In this document: piece by piece, positions 41,735-50,367 of the stretch
How the letters are laid out: every line of letters begins with the position of its first letter
Numbering within the stretch: position 1 is the stretch's first letter
NCBI GenBank assembly: GCA_035631875.1
Contig: DASQHX010000011.1
Coordinates: 62,001 to 126,000 of the forward strand
Length of the DNA stretch: 64,000 bases
Source of the DNA: Nitrosopumilaceae archaeon
Lineage (GTDB): Archaea; Thermoproteota; Nitrososphaeria; Nitrososphaerales; Nitrosopumilaceae
Reading direction: 5' to 3'
Notes under the pieces: model-generated
Databases searched by the model: none
Seen by the model: only the letters and a program-made list of their open reading frames with translations
Told to the model about the DNA's origin: nothing
Program-made: the position numbers and the translations under genes

Positions 41735-42682
41735 TTACCATGCAGTAACTTGATAGTCGCCAAATTCTCCTCTTCCTTTGAAGGTACGCGGTACTTTCCA
41801 CTCGAAATCTTTCAAACCTCTTATAATTTCTCGTTTCATTTTTTTTCTTGTAGCAGGAACAAGCATAGCATAATCGATTTCTCTAAGGATTTTTTGTTTT
41901 CTCTCATCTTTTCTGATTTGTTTCCTTTGTGGATTTTTTAGTAAAATATGCATTATGATTATTGATTTTTTAGCATAACGTGATAGTTTGTATTTTTCTT
42001 GAATATTGGTAGTTATCCTAGCACCATGTACTAACTGACTACGGTATTTGTATAATTTATTCAAATCTTCATACACTGAAACTGGATTTAATCCTGACAG
42101 ACCAAGCAGAAACGATGTTCGTTGTACAAGTTTATACTTAATATCAGATTCACCGTCATTGAATAATGCTTCCAAACTCATTGTTGCACTAATGAAACCT
42201 TCATTTGTATAAACAAATTTGATTTCCGAATCATAAAAATAATCAAGGCTCATTTTGAGAAATTCATTTTCTTCGTTTATCGAAGTATATTTTTCGTGAA
42301 GGAATTTAATTTGTTTAAGAAAAGTAGGTGCATATTTCTGAATTCTCTTAATCGCTTGTTTTGGATATGTATGTGAAATTCCACCAATCAAAAGACCTAC
42401 CTTCTTTTTTCCAAATTCTTTTTTTGATTTAATTGATCCACCACCTCCACCGCTTAATTTTGGTGCATTATTTGTTAACAAAGTTGAAATTTTTACAAAT
42501 GGGAAAATTTTTTGTTCATTTCTGCGGTCGTTTGCATTACCTAGAATGAAAACATCTAAAACTTTACCGTCTTTTTTTAAAAATATTTCTCCTTTTTTGA
42601 GCCAGATTTTTTTATCAATTTTGACATTTTCATCTATTAAACTAGGAATGTTAAATTCCCATTGGAATAATTGAGAACTCAT
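41735..42682 (-). CDS. HEPN-domain protein (ApeA-like)
   Basis: A 315-residue protein. Residues 1-125 are an unfamiliar beta-rich N-domain with a Gly-rich loop (KLSGGGGGSIKSKKEFG). Residues 160-260 form a helical HEPN domain with R214-x4-H219 in YRSQLVHGARI, the RNase signature. The preceding MSLEALFNDGESDIKYKLVQR matches ApeA-type HEPN proteins. The C-terminus is basic. HEPN RNases act as toxins or antiviral effectors. No antitoxin-like MNT gene is next to it, so regulation may be through its own N-domain. Confidence 0.82.
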   Translation of the reverse strand: MSSQLFQWEFNIPSLIDENVKIDKKIWLKKGEIFLKKDGKVLDVFILGNANDRRNEQKIFPFVKISTLLTNNAPKLSGGGGGSIKSKKEFGKKKVGLLIGGISHTYPKQAIKRIQKYAPTFLKQIKFLHEKYTSINEENEFLKMSLDYFYDSEIKFVYTNEGFISATMSLEALFNDGESDIKYKLVQRTSFLLGLSGLNPVSVYEDLNKLYKYRSQLVHGARITTNIQEKYKLSRYAKKSIIIMHILLKNPQRKQIRKDERKQKILREIDYAMLVPATRKKMKREIIRGLKDFEWKVPRTFKGRGEFGDYQVTAW

Positions 42683-42850
42683 ATCTTATCTCTACTAGCA
42701 TTCTGTATAAGAGTAACCCACCTGTTATCTCCTTCTATCTTAATTCTTGCAACATCTTTTTGGATTAAATAACATCTGGTATCTATTTTTAGGAATAACG
42801 ACGTTCATGATTGGGATCGGTTTAATAGGATTTTATATTATTCAATATAA

Positions 42851-43654
42851 GTGCTAGAACAACTAAATAATAGAAAGAAAGCAGTATTTTGCGTTTTTCT
42901 TGTTGTAGGGATAATAGTAGTTCTAGTAGGCTTAGGTATTACTATCAAAGGGTATTGCGATCACGAGAAAGCATCTTCAAACCCATCACTCCAACCCATT
43001 CCAACAAATCAAATTAAAACACCAGAAACCATTCCAACTGGCTCTCAAATTTCTAATGTAATAATAGAGTATCAGACAAATGATGGGATCTTGAGTGCAA
43101 ATTATCCGTTTAATTACACTATAACAGCGGTAGTAAACAATCCAGATCAATTTAATAAAATAGTAGCACTTCCATGGACAGTAGTAAATGGAATGTCATT
43201 ACCAACTACAGATTTTGTCATGTCAACTCTAAAGAACGGAACCTTAACTTTTGATAATATAACTTTGAATAGGATTCCAAATAAAAATGGATTTTATGGT
43301 TCAAAGATAAATGAGATTGTTTCTACTGAAAGGAATTTGGGATTTTTTTTAATACCTTATACAAATGGAACACCTAGAGGGGGACTTTTCATTTATCAAC
43401 AAGATCCTCTTATCATACATCCACAAGTAGATGAACTTCAAGCACAAACAGATAGAGATATTCAGAAGCAAAACATAGACTCTACAGAATCTAACGCTTA
43501 TGTCTTCGGTTTAACTGTAGTGATCATTGGATTCATTCTAATTGGTTTACCATTGGAATTTATCGTACATGGTTGGCTTCTTAGAGAGGATAAAAAAGAC
43601 AATACTAAATTTTCAAGATTAGACGAAAACCCAAATTATTTACTGGTTGGATAA
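42851..43654 (+). CDS. Two-span membrane protein with extracytoplasmic domain
   Basis: A 267-residue protein. A hydrophobic helix at 12-33 (VFCVFLVVGIIVVLVGLGIT) and another at about 219-241 (VFGLTVVIIGFILIGLPLEF) flank a 180-residue polar domain, Thr/Asn/Pro-rich and probably outside the cell. The C-terminal tail is short and charged. Start GTG 42851. It is the only plus-strand cargo gene of size in the element besides the recombinase. No known family. Confidence 0.7.
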   Translation: MLEQLNNRKKAVFCVFLVVGIIVVLVGLGITIKGYCDHEKASSNPSLQPIPTNQIKTPETIPTGSQISNVIIEYQTNDGILSANYPFNYTITAVVNNPDQFNKIVALPWTVVNGMSLPTTDFVMSTLKNGTLTFDNITLNRIPNKNGFYGSKINEIVSTERNLGFFLIPYTNGTPRGGLFIYQQDPLIIHPQVDELQAQTDRDIQKQNIDSTESNAYVFGLTVVIIGFILIGLPLEFIVHGWLLREDKKDNTKFSRLDENPNYLLVG

Positions 43655-43757
43655 TTATTACTTTTTTCTGAGATATTCACTAAGAATAACTCTGATAGTT
43701 TCAGGTACAGTATCAACCAATCGTTCTTTACGTTCTCACGGTCACGAATCTTAGCGT

Positions 43758-43979
43758 TTAATTTTTCTTAAAATAACCTTGTGACCTTCTCTTATTGATT
43801 CTTCTACGCACCCTGTCTGCAACATCAAAACCATATTGCTCTCTCATGGATTCCATGAATGTCTTTCTTACCCTTCCAAACCTAGTTTTTTCGGATATAA
43901 TTGCCTCTTCGCACTCTAATTCTCTTTTTTTCTCTTGATTTGTCTCTTTTTCAGATGTTTTTCGGTTAAATATCGGCAT
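43758..43979 (-). CDS. Small basic protein, 73 aa
   Basis: I place the start at ATG 43977-43979 (MPIFNRKTSEKE), 2 bp after the stop of the winged-helix gene upstream; the longer frame would overlap it. The product is highly charged (EKTRFGRVRKTFMESMREQ, VRRRINKRRSQGYFKKN), basic at the end, so nucleic-acid binding is possible. Likely co-transcribed with the regulator. Confidence 0.6.
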   Translation of the reverse strand: MPIFNRKTSEKETNQEKKRELECEEAIISEKTRFGRVRKTFMESMREQYGFDVADRVRRRINKRRSQGYFKKN

Positions 43980-43981
43980 AT

Positions 43982-44587
43982 CTAAAACACGTACGAAAAC
44001 GATGAAGTTGTGCCCCACAACAAGTATTTTCTAATCTCTTTTTCTTCATTTTTATGCTGTGCAATTAGTTTCTCAATGATCTTTTGCATTGTTTCAAATC
44101 CGTCTTTCTGATTTTCTTTTAGATCAAATTTCTTAGCCTGTGGATCAATATGGTATCTTAATGTAAAGACCATAGTATAGTGTGATATCGCTTCAAGCAC
44201 TCCTGTTATTACATGAAATAATCCTGTTACATTTTGATTAGTGACTTTTACTCCAGAAAGTTCGTTCTTATCATCTGTATGTTCGAAAAGTGGTTTTAAT
44301 TTTCTTAATCGTTTTAATGCATCATCTGCAGTCATTTCGTAGCTTTTTAAAATATTATGAAAAGACGTATCAAGTCCACTGAAAAAGCCGGAATTTAGAT
44401 ACAGAATGATCTTTTGCTTTCCTTCCTTCTTTGTACCTATGACTCTTTGTTTTATTAGTTGATTTTTTACATCAACAAAATCATTTTTACTACACTGTAA
44501 ATTCCTAAATAATTCATTTACAGAACAACCTTGTTGTCCATATTCTGACAAATGGGATATGATCTCCTTTTTTAGCTCATCTGTCAC
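43982..44587 (-). CDS. Winged-helix regulator of the element, 201 aa
   Basis: Residues 1-65 form a winged helix (LKKEIISHLSEYGQQGCSVN, ELFRNLQCSKNDFVDVKNQL, wing VIGTKKEGKQKIILYLNSG). Residues 75-190 are long helices, possibly a dimer or sensor part. It is divergent from the recombinase. A 23-bp palindrome touches its start (44588-44610) and is its likely operator, so the protein probably represses itself and the integrase. Confidence 0.7.
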   Translation of the reverse strand: MTDELKKEIISHLSEYGQQGCSVNELFRNLQCSKNDFVDVKNQLIKQRVIGTKKEGKQKIILYLNSGFFSGLDTSFHNILKSYEMTADDALKRLRKLKPLFEHTDDKNELSGVKVTNQNVTGLFHVITGVLEAISHYTMVFTLRYHIDPQAKKFDLKENQKDGFETMQKIIEKLIAQHKNEEKEIRKYLLWGTTSSFSYVF

Positions 44588-44610
44588 ACTGGTATTATAC
44601 TAATACCGGT
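44588..44610. promoter_or_regulatory. Palindromic operator ACTGGTATTA-TAC-TAATACCGGT
   Basis: 10-bp arms with a single mismatch around TAC, lying between the divergent regulator and recombinase genes. TATTTATA (44611-44618) follows for the recombinase promoter. A half-site AGTATTAGT occurs at 44633-44641. Symmetry and place point to binding by the adjacent winged-helix protein. Confidence 0.65.
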
Positions 44611-44646
44611 ATTTATATCGTACTGATTCCATAGTATTAGTGAAAG

Positions 44647-46005
44647 ATGGAAAAATTACATGAACTAATCACCGTGAAAGAGGTAAATACTAGAAATAAT
44701 CTTGCTATACCTGATGAGGACTGCAATGAAGTCATGCGGTCTGACTATGGGAAAAAATTGACAGAAAAACTACATCAAACAACAACTGCCAAACAAAAAA
44801 CATCAAAAAAATACACACTGCTTTGTAATCCAGACATAAAACGGTGGTATGACAACACAGCAAGAGGTAGCCCGCTTACAGCAGACGTTAGGTTACGCCG
44901 ACTGTCTCACTTTTGTGAGATAACAGGTATAACGCCTATGGAGTTTGCCAAGCTAGCACAAAAAGACTTGCGTGCTGTAACAGATCTAATACAAGACCAT
45001 ATCACATGGATGGAAGAAAAAAAGCACTCGCCCGGATACATAGACAGCACACTTACAGGACTGAAATCTTGGTTGCGTCACTTTGACATCGTAATAATAC
45101 GCAAGATCAAGATCAGATATGTAGACAGTACTCCAACACTAGAAGGCGAGAGAGTTCCAGACCAATCGGAGATGACAGAAATCTTCAACCGCGCATCACT
45201 TCGCACCGCAACTACAATAGCTCTTATCTCAAAATCAGGGCTAAGGTTACAGGTGCTAGGAAACCATGACGGAACAGATGGTCTGACACTTGCGGACATA
45301 CCGGATATACAAATCCAAGGATCTACTGCGGTATGTATTGCAAAACCTCCGATGATAACAGTCAGAAGAACACTCTCGAAAACAAGACATCAATACTATA
45401 CATTTCTGACAGAGAACGGAACACGCAAGCTCCTAACATATCTCAACGAGAGAATCGCAAAAGGAGAAAAGCTTGGACCAGAATCTCCAGTCATAGCACC
45501 AAACACAAGCTACAACATACATCGCGGAAACAATCAAGGAAAGAAATTCCTTCCAACAAAAAGAATAGCGCATGAAATTCGAGAAACATTGAGACCGCGA
45601 TTTGCATGGAGACCGTATGTATTGAGGGCGTTCTTTGACACACAGCTCCTGATGGCAGAATCAAGAGGAAAGATAGCTCATGACTTTCGTGTCTTCTTTA
45701 TGGGACACAAGGGAAGCATGGAGGCAAAATACACAACCAACAAGGGAATGTTGCCTCTTGAGCTAATCGAAGAGATGAAGCAGGCATTTAGACGAAGTGA
45801 AGAATTTCTTGATCTGGAAATCAGGATTGAACAAAAAGAAAAACAACATCAACAAAAAGAAATGGAGAATTTGAAGAACGGACAAGACAACCAGATGGTT
45901 GTTTCGATTGAGCAAGTCGAAGAGCTAATCGGAAAAGGTTGGAAGCTTGTTGCCATTTTGCCACAGGGAAAAGCAGTCTGCACCTACAGTGGGTGCAGAC
46001 CGTGA
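44647..46005 (+). CDS. Tyrosine recombinase (integrase) of tRNA-Ala element
   Basis: A 452-residue site-specific recombinase. The SAM-like N-domain (about 60-150, DVRLRRLSHFCEITGITPME) precedes the catalytic domain: first Arg in KSGLRLQVLGN, the box II region RPYVLRAFFDTQLL, and nucleophile Tyr in MGHKGSMEAKYT. The C-terminal 80 residues are coiled and variable. Visibly richer in G+C than its surroundings. It ends 25 bp from the tRNA-Ala 3' end, typical of archaeal integrases that use tRNA att sites. Confidence 0.92.
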   Translation: MEKLHELITVKEVNTRNNLAIPDEDCNEVMRSDYGKKLTEKLHQTTTAKQKTSKKYTLLCNPDIKRWYDNTARGSPLTADVRLRRLSHFCEITGITPMEFAKLAQKDLRAVTDLIQDHITWMEEKKHSPGYIDSTLTGLKSWLRHFDIVIIRKIKIRYVDSTPTLEGERVPDQSEMTEIFNRASLRTATTIALISKSGLRLQVLGNHDGTDGLTLADIPDIQIQGSTAVCIAKPPMITVRRTLSKTRHQYYTFLTENGTRKLLTYLNERIAKGEKLGPESPVIAPNTSYNIHRGNNQGKKFLPTKRIAHEIRETLRPRFAWRPYVLRAFFDTQLLMAESRGKIAHDFRVFFMGHKGSMEAKYTTNKGMLPLELIEEMKQAFRRSEEFLDLEIRIEQKEKQHQQKEMENLKNGQDNQMVVSIEQVEELIGKGWKLVAILPQGKAVCTYSGCRP

Positions 46006-46025
46006 ACCAATTTGCACCAACAGTG
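45976..46025. repeat. Inverted and direct repeats next to tRNA-Ala att site
   Basis: GTCTGCACC (45976-45984) and GGTGCAGAC (45992-46000) form a 9-bp inverted repeat within the recombinase 3' end. TGCACCTACAGTG (45979-45991) and TGCACCAACAGTG (46013-46025) are direct repeats 34 bp apart. They may be recombinase arm or accessory binding sites for excision. Confidence 0.5.
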
Positions 46026-46029
46026 AAGG

Positions 46030-46102
46030 TGGACCGAGGGGGATTTGAACCCCCGACATCCGCGTTGCGAACGCGGCATCACTACCACTAGACTACCGGC
46101 CC
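46030..46102 (-). tRNA. tRNA-Ala(CGC)
   Basis: Read on the minus strand: acceptor GGGCCGG/TCGGTCC with the G3:U70 alanine identity pair, discriminator A. The anticodon loop is TTCGCAA within CCGCG/CGCGG, anticodon CGC. The T arm is GGGGG-TTCAAAT-CCCCC. It is intact. Its 3' end is the apparent integration target of the element to its left. Confidence 0.95.
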
Positions 46103-46180
46103 TTTTGTTATCAAGAATGTTATCTGTTTTTATTCATTTACTCTCAAAGAATAATACTAGGATTCTGAAGAAAATCACTG

Positions 46181-47575
46181 ATGACTTTTGATACGGTAAT
46201 TACTGATTCACATGTACTTCTACCAAGCGGAATGATAGAAAAAAATATTGTAATTGATGATGGTAAGATTGTTGATTTTACAACTGAAGTTCCACAATGT
46301 AATGTAAAAATTAACGCTAGAGGCTTGATATCTATGCCTGGAGTTATAGATCCACATGTACATTATGGTGTTTATTCACCAATAGGAAAAGCTGCAATTA
46401 CAGAATCAAGAGTAGCTGCTATTGGAGGAGTTACTACAATGATGCGAATGTTAAGGTTGGGAGGTTCATACAAAAAGCTTCTTAGTTTGCATCTTTCGGA
46501 AAGTGCTATTTCTCATTATATTGATTATACTATTCACGCATCAATTCTTCAGAAAAATCAAATCGAAGAAATGGAATTTTGTACAAAAAAAGGAATCAAC
46601 TCATTTAAAGTTTACATGAACTTGGGTGAAGATGTAAGTCATGTCTATATGGATATGGATCCTAGATCAAGTTCCTTAAACGAAGAAAAAGTGGAAGTAG
46701 ATTTAAACATGATTGAGAAAATAGTTTCAACTGCAGCATCTCTACAATGTCCCATCTTGGTTCATGCTGAGGATTATCAAATGTGTTCATGTGGTATAAG
46801 AGAAGGAAAAGAAAAAAAGAAAGATGGGCTTGGGGCATGGTCGGAGAGCAGATCAGTTGAATCTGAGATAAAATCTATTAGATCTATTTCTAAAATTGCC
46901 CGAAAAGTTGGATGTGTTTTATACTTTGTACATATTGGATCACAAGGAGCTATGAATGCTATAAAAGATGAAAAAAAGAATGGTACAAAAATTTTTGTTG
47001 AAACTTGTCCTCACTATCTTACACTGTCATATGAATCGCAAAAAGGTTATCTGGCAAAAGTAATGCCACCAATTAGAACATCAAATGATGTAGATGCTAT
47101 GTGGAAAGAAATTCAATTTGGTGCTATTAATTCAATAGGTACTGATCATGTTGCAAATAGACTAAATCTTAAGCTAGCAGGAAATGCGGTATGGGATGCA
47201 CTTGCTGGCTTTCCTGGAATAGGAACGATGTTACCTATCTTAATTAGTGAGGGTGTAAACAAGGGCAGGATGACATTAGAACAACTTGTCTCTTTAACAA
47301 GTTTCAATACTGCAAAAATATTTGGAATGTTTCCAAAGAAGGGAAGTCTTCAAAATGGCTCAGACGCTGATATTGCTATTATTGATCTGAAAAAAGAGAA
47401 CAAGGTTTCCAGTCAACTACTCGATGGTTTTTCAGATTATACTGTATATGAGGGTTGGAATCTGAAAGGTTGGCCTGTTAAAACACTAGTAAGAGGAGAA
47501 ATTGTAGCAGAAGATTTTGAAATACTAGGTAAACCAGGCTATGGAAAATTTGTTACAAGACCTGTTCTAAGTTAA
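46181..47575 (+). CDS. Dihydropyrimidinase/dihydroorotase-like amidohydrolase
   Basis: A 464-residue metal-dependent cyclic-amide hydrolase of the DHOase/hydantoinase group. The first metal motif is GVIDPHVHYGVYS. The carbamylated-Lys region is GINSFKVYMNLG. Later His residues lie in ILVHAEDYQM and LYFVHIGSQGAMN, the metal Asp in NSIGTDHVANRLN. The length and ETCPHYLTL segment suit dihydropyrimidinase and allantoinase as well as class I DHOase. Pyrimidine synthesis is the simplest role; the exact substrate is open. Confidence 0.85.
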   Translation: MTFDTVITDSHVLLPSGMIEKNIVIDDGKIVDFTTEVPQCNVKINARGLISMPGVIDPHVHYGVYSPIGKAAITESRVAAIGGVTTMMRMLRLGGSYKKLLSLHLSESAISHYIDYTIHASILQKNQIEEMEFCTKKGINSFKVYMNLGEDVSHVYMDMDPRSSSLNEEKVEVDLNMIEKIVSTAASLQCPILVHAEDYQMCSCGIREGKEKKKDGLGAWSESRSVESEIKSIRSISKIARKVGCVLYFVHIGSQGAMNAIKDEKKNGTKIFVETCPHYLTLSYESQKGYLAKVMPPIRTSNDVDAMWKEIQFGAINSIGTDHVANRLNLKLAGNAVWDALAGFPGIGTMLPILISEGVNKGRMTLEQLVSLTSFNTAKIFGMFPKKGSLQNGSDADIAIIDLKKENKVSSQLLDGFSDYTVYEGWNLKGWPVKTLVRGEIVAEDFEILGKPGYGKFVTRPVLS

Positions 47576-48241
47576 AGCATAAAATTTTCCATTTTCTTTT
47601 ACTTTGTATATTATGTCTGGTTTTGTAAAGAGTCCAACTTCTATAACGCCTGGAATTTCTATGATTTTTGTAGCCAATTCTTTTGGTTTTAGTATGTTGC
47701 CAAAATCACAATCCAAAATTATATTTCCATTTTCTGTCACAAAAGGATATCCTCTTTCTATAATGCGCAGGTTTGGTTTTCCGCCATATTTCTTAATTTG
47801 TTTTGCAGCAATATTTCTTGCAAAGGGATGTACCTCAACTGGAACACTTCGGTTTAATTTTTTAACAAATTTTGATTCATCAGCAATGATGACAACTTTC
47901 TTTGCGATATTTATTAGAATTTTTTCACGTAATAATGCTCCACCTCCTCCCTTTATCATATTTTTATTTTCATCAATTTGATCTGCACCATCAAAAACAA
48001 GATCTACGTGTTCAATTTGGTCTGCTTCAATTATTGGTATTCCTGCTTTTTCTGCTTCTATCTTAATTTGTAAAGATGTGGGAATTGCTTTTATCTTGAT
48101 TTTATTTTTTTTTAGATAAGGACCAATTGATCTAACTATAGTAGTCGCAGCCCTTCCACTACCGAGTCCCAAAACATAGTTGTTTTTAATTAATTTTAAT
48201 ACTTCGCTTGATAATGCCTTAATGGCATCATCTAATGTCAA
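47567..48241 (-). CDS. rpiA: Ribose-5-phosphate isomerase A
   Basis: A 224-residue enzyme interconverting ribose-5-P and ribulose-5-P. Motifs: VLGLGSGRAATTIV (phosphate loop), LVFDGADQIDENKNMIKGGG (catalytic Asp/Glu), GALLREKI and KKVVIIADESKFV. Typical length. It overlaps the end of the convergent amidohydrolase by 9 bp and directly follows the 313-aa protein on its strand, so it ends an operon with LSm and eL37. Confidence 0.96.
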   Translation of the reverse strand: MTLDDAIKALSSEVLKLIKNNYVLGLGSGRAATTIVRSIGPYLKKNKIKIKAIPTSLQIKIEAEKAGIPIIEADQIEHVDLVFDGADQIDENKNMIKGGGGALLREKILINIAKKVVIIADESKFVKKLNRSVPVEVHPFARNIAAKQIKKYGGKPNLRIIERGYPFVTENGNIILDCDFGNILKPKELATKIIEIPGVIEVGLFTKPDIIYKVKENGKFYALT

Positions 48242-49183
48242 CTATTCTACCTCTACTTGTTCTAGCTTTGAAAGTGCTTTCATTATTTCGTTTTTAATTT
48301 TATCAATATCTTTGTCATCTTCCTCCAGTTTTTCTTCTTCTGGAATTTTTAATGCGGTAGGAATCTGAATTTTTTTCTCAGTAGGTGTTTGTTGTTCTAG
48401 GTGAGGGGTTTCTATGACTGGCTGAGGTGTCTCTATGGCTGGTTTTGGGATTTCTAGTGGTTGAATTTCAACTTGTTTTGGTTGTTCGATTTCCATAACT
48501 GGATTGATCACTTCTTGTTTAGCAATTTGTTTTGGTGTGGCAACGGCTGGTTTCACAAACTCTAATGGAAATTCTGGAATTCTATTTGGGATTTCTGTCA
48601 GTGTTGTAATCTCTACTGATCTATGATTCTCTGGAATTGGGATTTCAATAAATGGTTTTGAAGTATATTCTTCTTTTGGTTTTTGAATCTCAGTCTCGGT
48701 TTCAACTTTCTTCATTTGTGGTTTTTCATAAACAATTTCTTTGATTGGTTCTGGTTGTTTTGTTTGGGGTACAGGAATGGTAGTAATTGCAATCTTGGAA
48801 GAAATTTCGTTTAGTCTTTGATCTAAGTGTGATAGTTTTTGATCCATTAATGTTATCAATCCATCTCCAAGTGGTCCAAGATCTGGATGCTTGCTAGCTG
48901 TCTCTAGTTTCTCAATTCTAGTTATCACAATACCGAGCTGATGTTGATATCTGAGTAACAATCTGTCACGATGTACTTTTGAGAATTCAGATTCCTGCTG
49001 ATATAATCTGGATATTGTTTTTGTAAGAATTTCTTTTTCTATTTTGAGTGATTGAATCTGGCTTTTGATAGTTGAACTTGTTCCGATAATTTGTTTGTTA
49101 TTTCTTCGTTTTGGGATTTTGTCCATGGCAACTGCCGTACAGGCTCCTGCAACTGAACCTAAAACCAAAACTAGTTCTTCCAT
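48242..49183 (-). CDS. Coiled-coil protein with Pro/Glu-rich repeats
   Basis: A 313-residue protein. A short hydrophobic N-terminus (LVLVLGSVAGACTAVAM) may anchor it. Residues 40-135 are a coiled coil (IKSQIQSLKIEKEILTKTIS). Residues 140-285 are a low-complexity stretch of repeated P-E-x-P/K motifs (for example IPKPAIETPQPVIETP). The C-terminus is an acidic helix. It lies between L37e and rpiA, with 0-bp gaps. It may be a structural or division-type protein (inference); no domain match. Confidence 0.75.
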   Translation of the reverse strand: MEELVLVLGSVAGACTAVAMDKIPKRRNNKQIIGTSSTIKSQIQSLKIEKEILTKTISRLYQQESEFSKVHRDRLLLRYQHQLGIVITRIEKLETASKHPDLGPLGDGLITLMDQKLSHLDQRLNEISSKIAITTIPVPQTKQPEPIKEIVYEKPQMKKVETETEIQKPKEEYTSKPFIEIPIPENHRSVEITTLTEIPNRIPEFPLEFVKPAVATPKQIAKQEVINPVMEIEQPKQVEIQPLEIPKPAIETPQPVIETPHLEQQTPTEKKIQIPTALKIPEEEKLEEDDKDIDKIKNEIMKALSKLEQVEVE

Positions 49184-49351
49184 CTAGGTATACCATTTGA
49201 TCCAAGTGTATTTTCTTATTCTTGCATCTGGATATCCGCAGCTAGCACAACGTTTGTGTCGTGCATGATATGCGTTTTTTCCACATCTCCTACACCTGAT
49301 GTGAGTATGCTTTTTTGTATACCCACCCATTGAGGTTGTTCCTTTAGTCAT
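49184..49351 (-). CDS. rpl37e: Ribosomal protein eL37
   Basis: A 55-residue large-subunit protein, too small for most gene finders. The sequence [20 protein letters not shown] then [20 protein letters not shown] matches eL37, with a CxxC...CxxC zinc site and basic end [10 protein letters not shown]. It follows LSm by 7 bp, the usual archaeal LSm-L37e pair. Confidence 0.97.
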   Translation of the reverse strand: MTKGTTSMGGYTKKHTHIRCRRCGKNAYHARHKRCASCGYPDARIRKYTWIKWYT

Positions 49352-49358
49352 TATACAA

Positions 49359-49589
49359 TCACTTTGGTGGTGGAGATATGATTACCACATTGTCTCCTCG
49401 GACAACTATGGTTCCAAGACTTTTTGACTCGCCCTCCGAAGGGATCTCTTCTGAAGAGTCAAGTAGCAGGTTCATGTGTTGGTCAAAACCATGTAGGTTT
49501 CCTCTGATTACTTTGCCGCCCTTTAGTTTGATAAGAACGACTTTGTTGAGGCTTTCATCCAATACTTTTACTGCCATGTCTACTGACAT
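49359..49589 (-). CDS. LSm/Sm-like RNA-binding protein
   Basis: A 76-residue Sm-fold protein. Sm1 is [30 protein letters not shown] cut at GFDQHMN, Sm2 is [13 protein letters not shown]. It forms heptameric rings that bind U-rich RNA. It stands first in an operon with eL37, the coiled-coil protein and rpiA. Standard archaeal length. Confidence 0.96.
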   Translation of the reverse strand: MSVDMAVKVLDESLNKVVLIKLKGGKVIRGNLHGFDQHMNLLLDSSEEIPSEGESKSLGTIVVRGDNVVIISPPPK

Positions 49590-49659
49590 TTATTTCACTT
49601 ATTACCTCCTGTATTGAGGGTATATATTAAAATTTCATTGGTGTAATTTTCGGCTTTTA

Positions 49660-50367
49660 TCAGTAAGGCAAGTTTGACTCTTTTAGGAGATTCTGTACAA
49701 TCTCTGATAAGATCATCTTGCCATCTTTTGCAGTTGCTTTAGTAGGATCTCCCCACACACCATTTTTTGTTACAGCTAAAAATGATCTAGATGCAAGTTT
49801 GTTTAATCGGTTTTGTTGTTTTTCAGAATACTTGTCAATATTGAATCCACTTTGTGCCTTCTTCATATCTACTTTTTTTGATATTGCAAGCATTATTGAT
49901 GTTTCGACAAAACCGGCGTGATCAAACTTTCTTTTCATAAAATGCCAGTAGGAAAACACTGAAACTTGCACTTTTCCTCTTGTAATTTTATTCATTATTT
50001 TAGGAATATTTTTTAAAGATGGTTGATTACCGTGATGACCATTAAGTATTATGATGTAATTGATTTTATTTTTTGATAATGATGTACACAAATCTATAAG
50101 AAATTTTTGTAGTGTTGACTTTGATATACTCAGATTAAAGCGCGGGTGATGTTCAAATGAAACTCCATAATTTATTGTAGGTAGAAGTATAAAGCCCGTT
50201 TTTTCAGAAAGACGTCTTGCAACCTCAGATACAATATCTGAATCGGTGGAAACTGGTAGATGAGACCCGTGTTGCTCTATGGAGCCCATCGGAATGAGAA
50301 CAACACGTCTCTTAGTTTTAATTAACTTGCTTAAAGCGGGATCTGAAAGATCCTTAACTTCTATCAT
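49660..50367 (-). CDS. Creatininase-family amidohydrolase (ArfB-like)
   Basis: A 235-residue metal hydrolase. Signature pieces: IPMGSIEQHGSHLPVSTDSD, NYGVSFEHHPRFN, IILNGHHGNQPSL and DHAGFVETSIML. In archaea this family includes ArfB, which removes formate from the riboflavin/F420 precursor. Thaumarchaea make F420, so ArfB is the best guess; a creatininase role is unlikely. It overlaps purU by 4 bp, another formate-releasing enzyme. Confidence 0.85.
   Translation of the reverse strand: MIEVKDLSDPALSKLIKTKRRVVLIPMGSIEQHGSHLPVSTDSDIVSEVARRLSEKTGFILLPTINYGVSFEHHPRFNLSISKSTLQKFLIDLCTSLSKNKINYIIILNGHHGNQPSLKNIPKIMNKITRGKVQVSVFSYWHFMKRKFDHAGFVETSIMLAISKKVDMKKAQSGFNIDKYSEKQQNRLNKLASRSFLAVTKNGVWGDPTKATAKDGKMILSEIVQNLLKESNLPY

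Larger units (their letters stand above)
38726..46041. mobile_element. Integrated element at tRNA-Ala with defence-type cargo
   Basis: About 7.3 kb bounded by the tRNA-Ala 3' end (right) and its copy at 38726 (left). It holds a tyrosine recombinase next to the tRNA, a winged-helix regulator, a HEPN protein, an OLD-type nuclease and several unknown or membrane proteins. No replication gene is evident. A further, weaker att-like match at 37512 suggests that the left border could lie further out, or an older event. Confidence 0.6.

Noticed and set aside
48242-49183. TonB-like function from the Pro/Glu-rich repeats
   Set aside because: Archaea lack the TonB outer-membrane context, and no TonB C-terminal domain is present.
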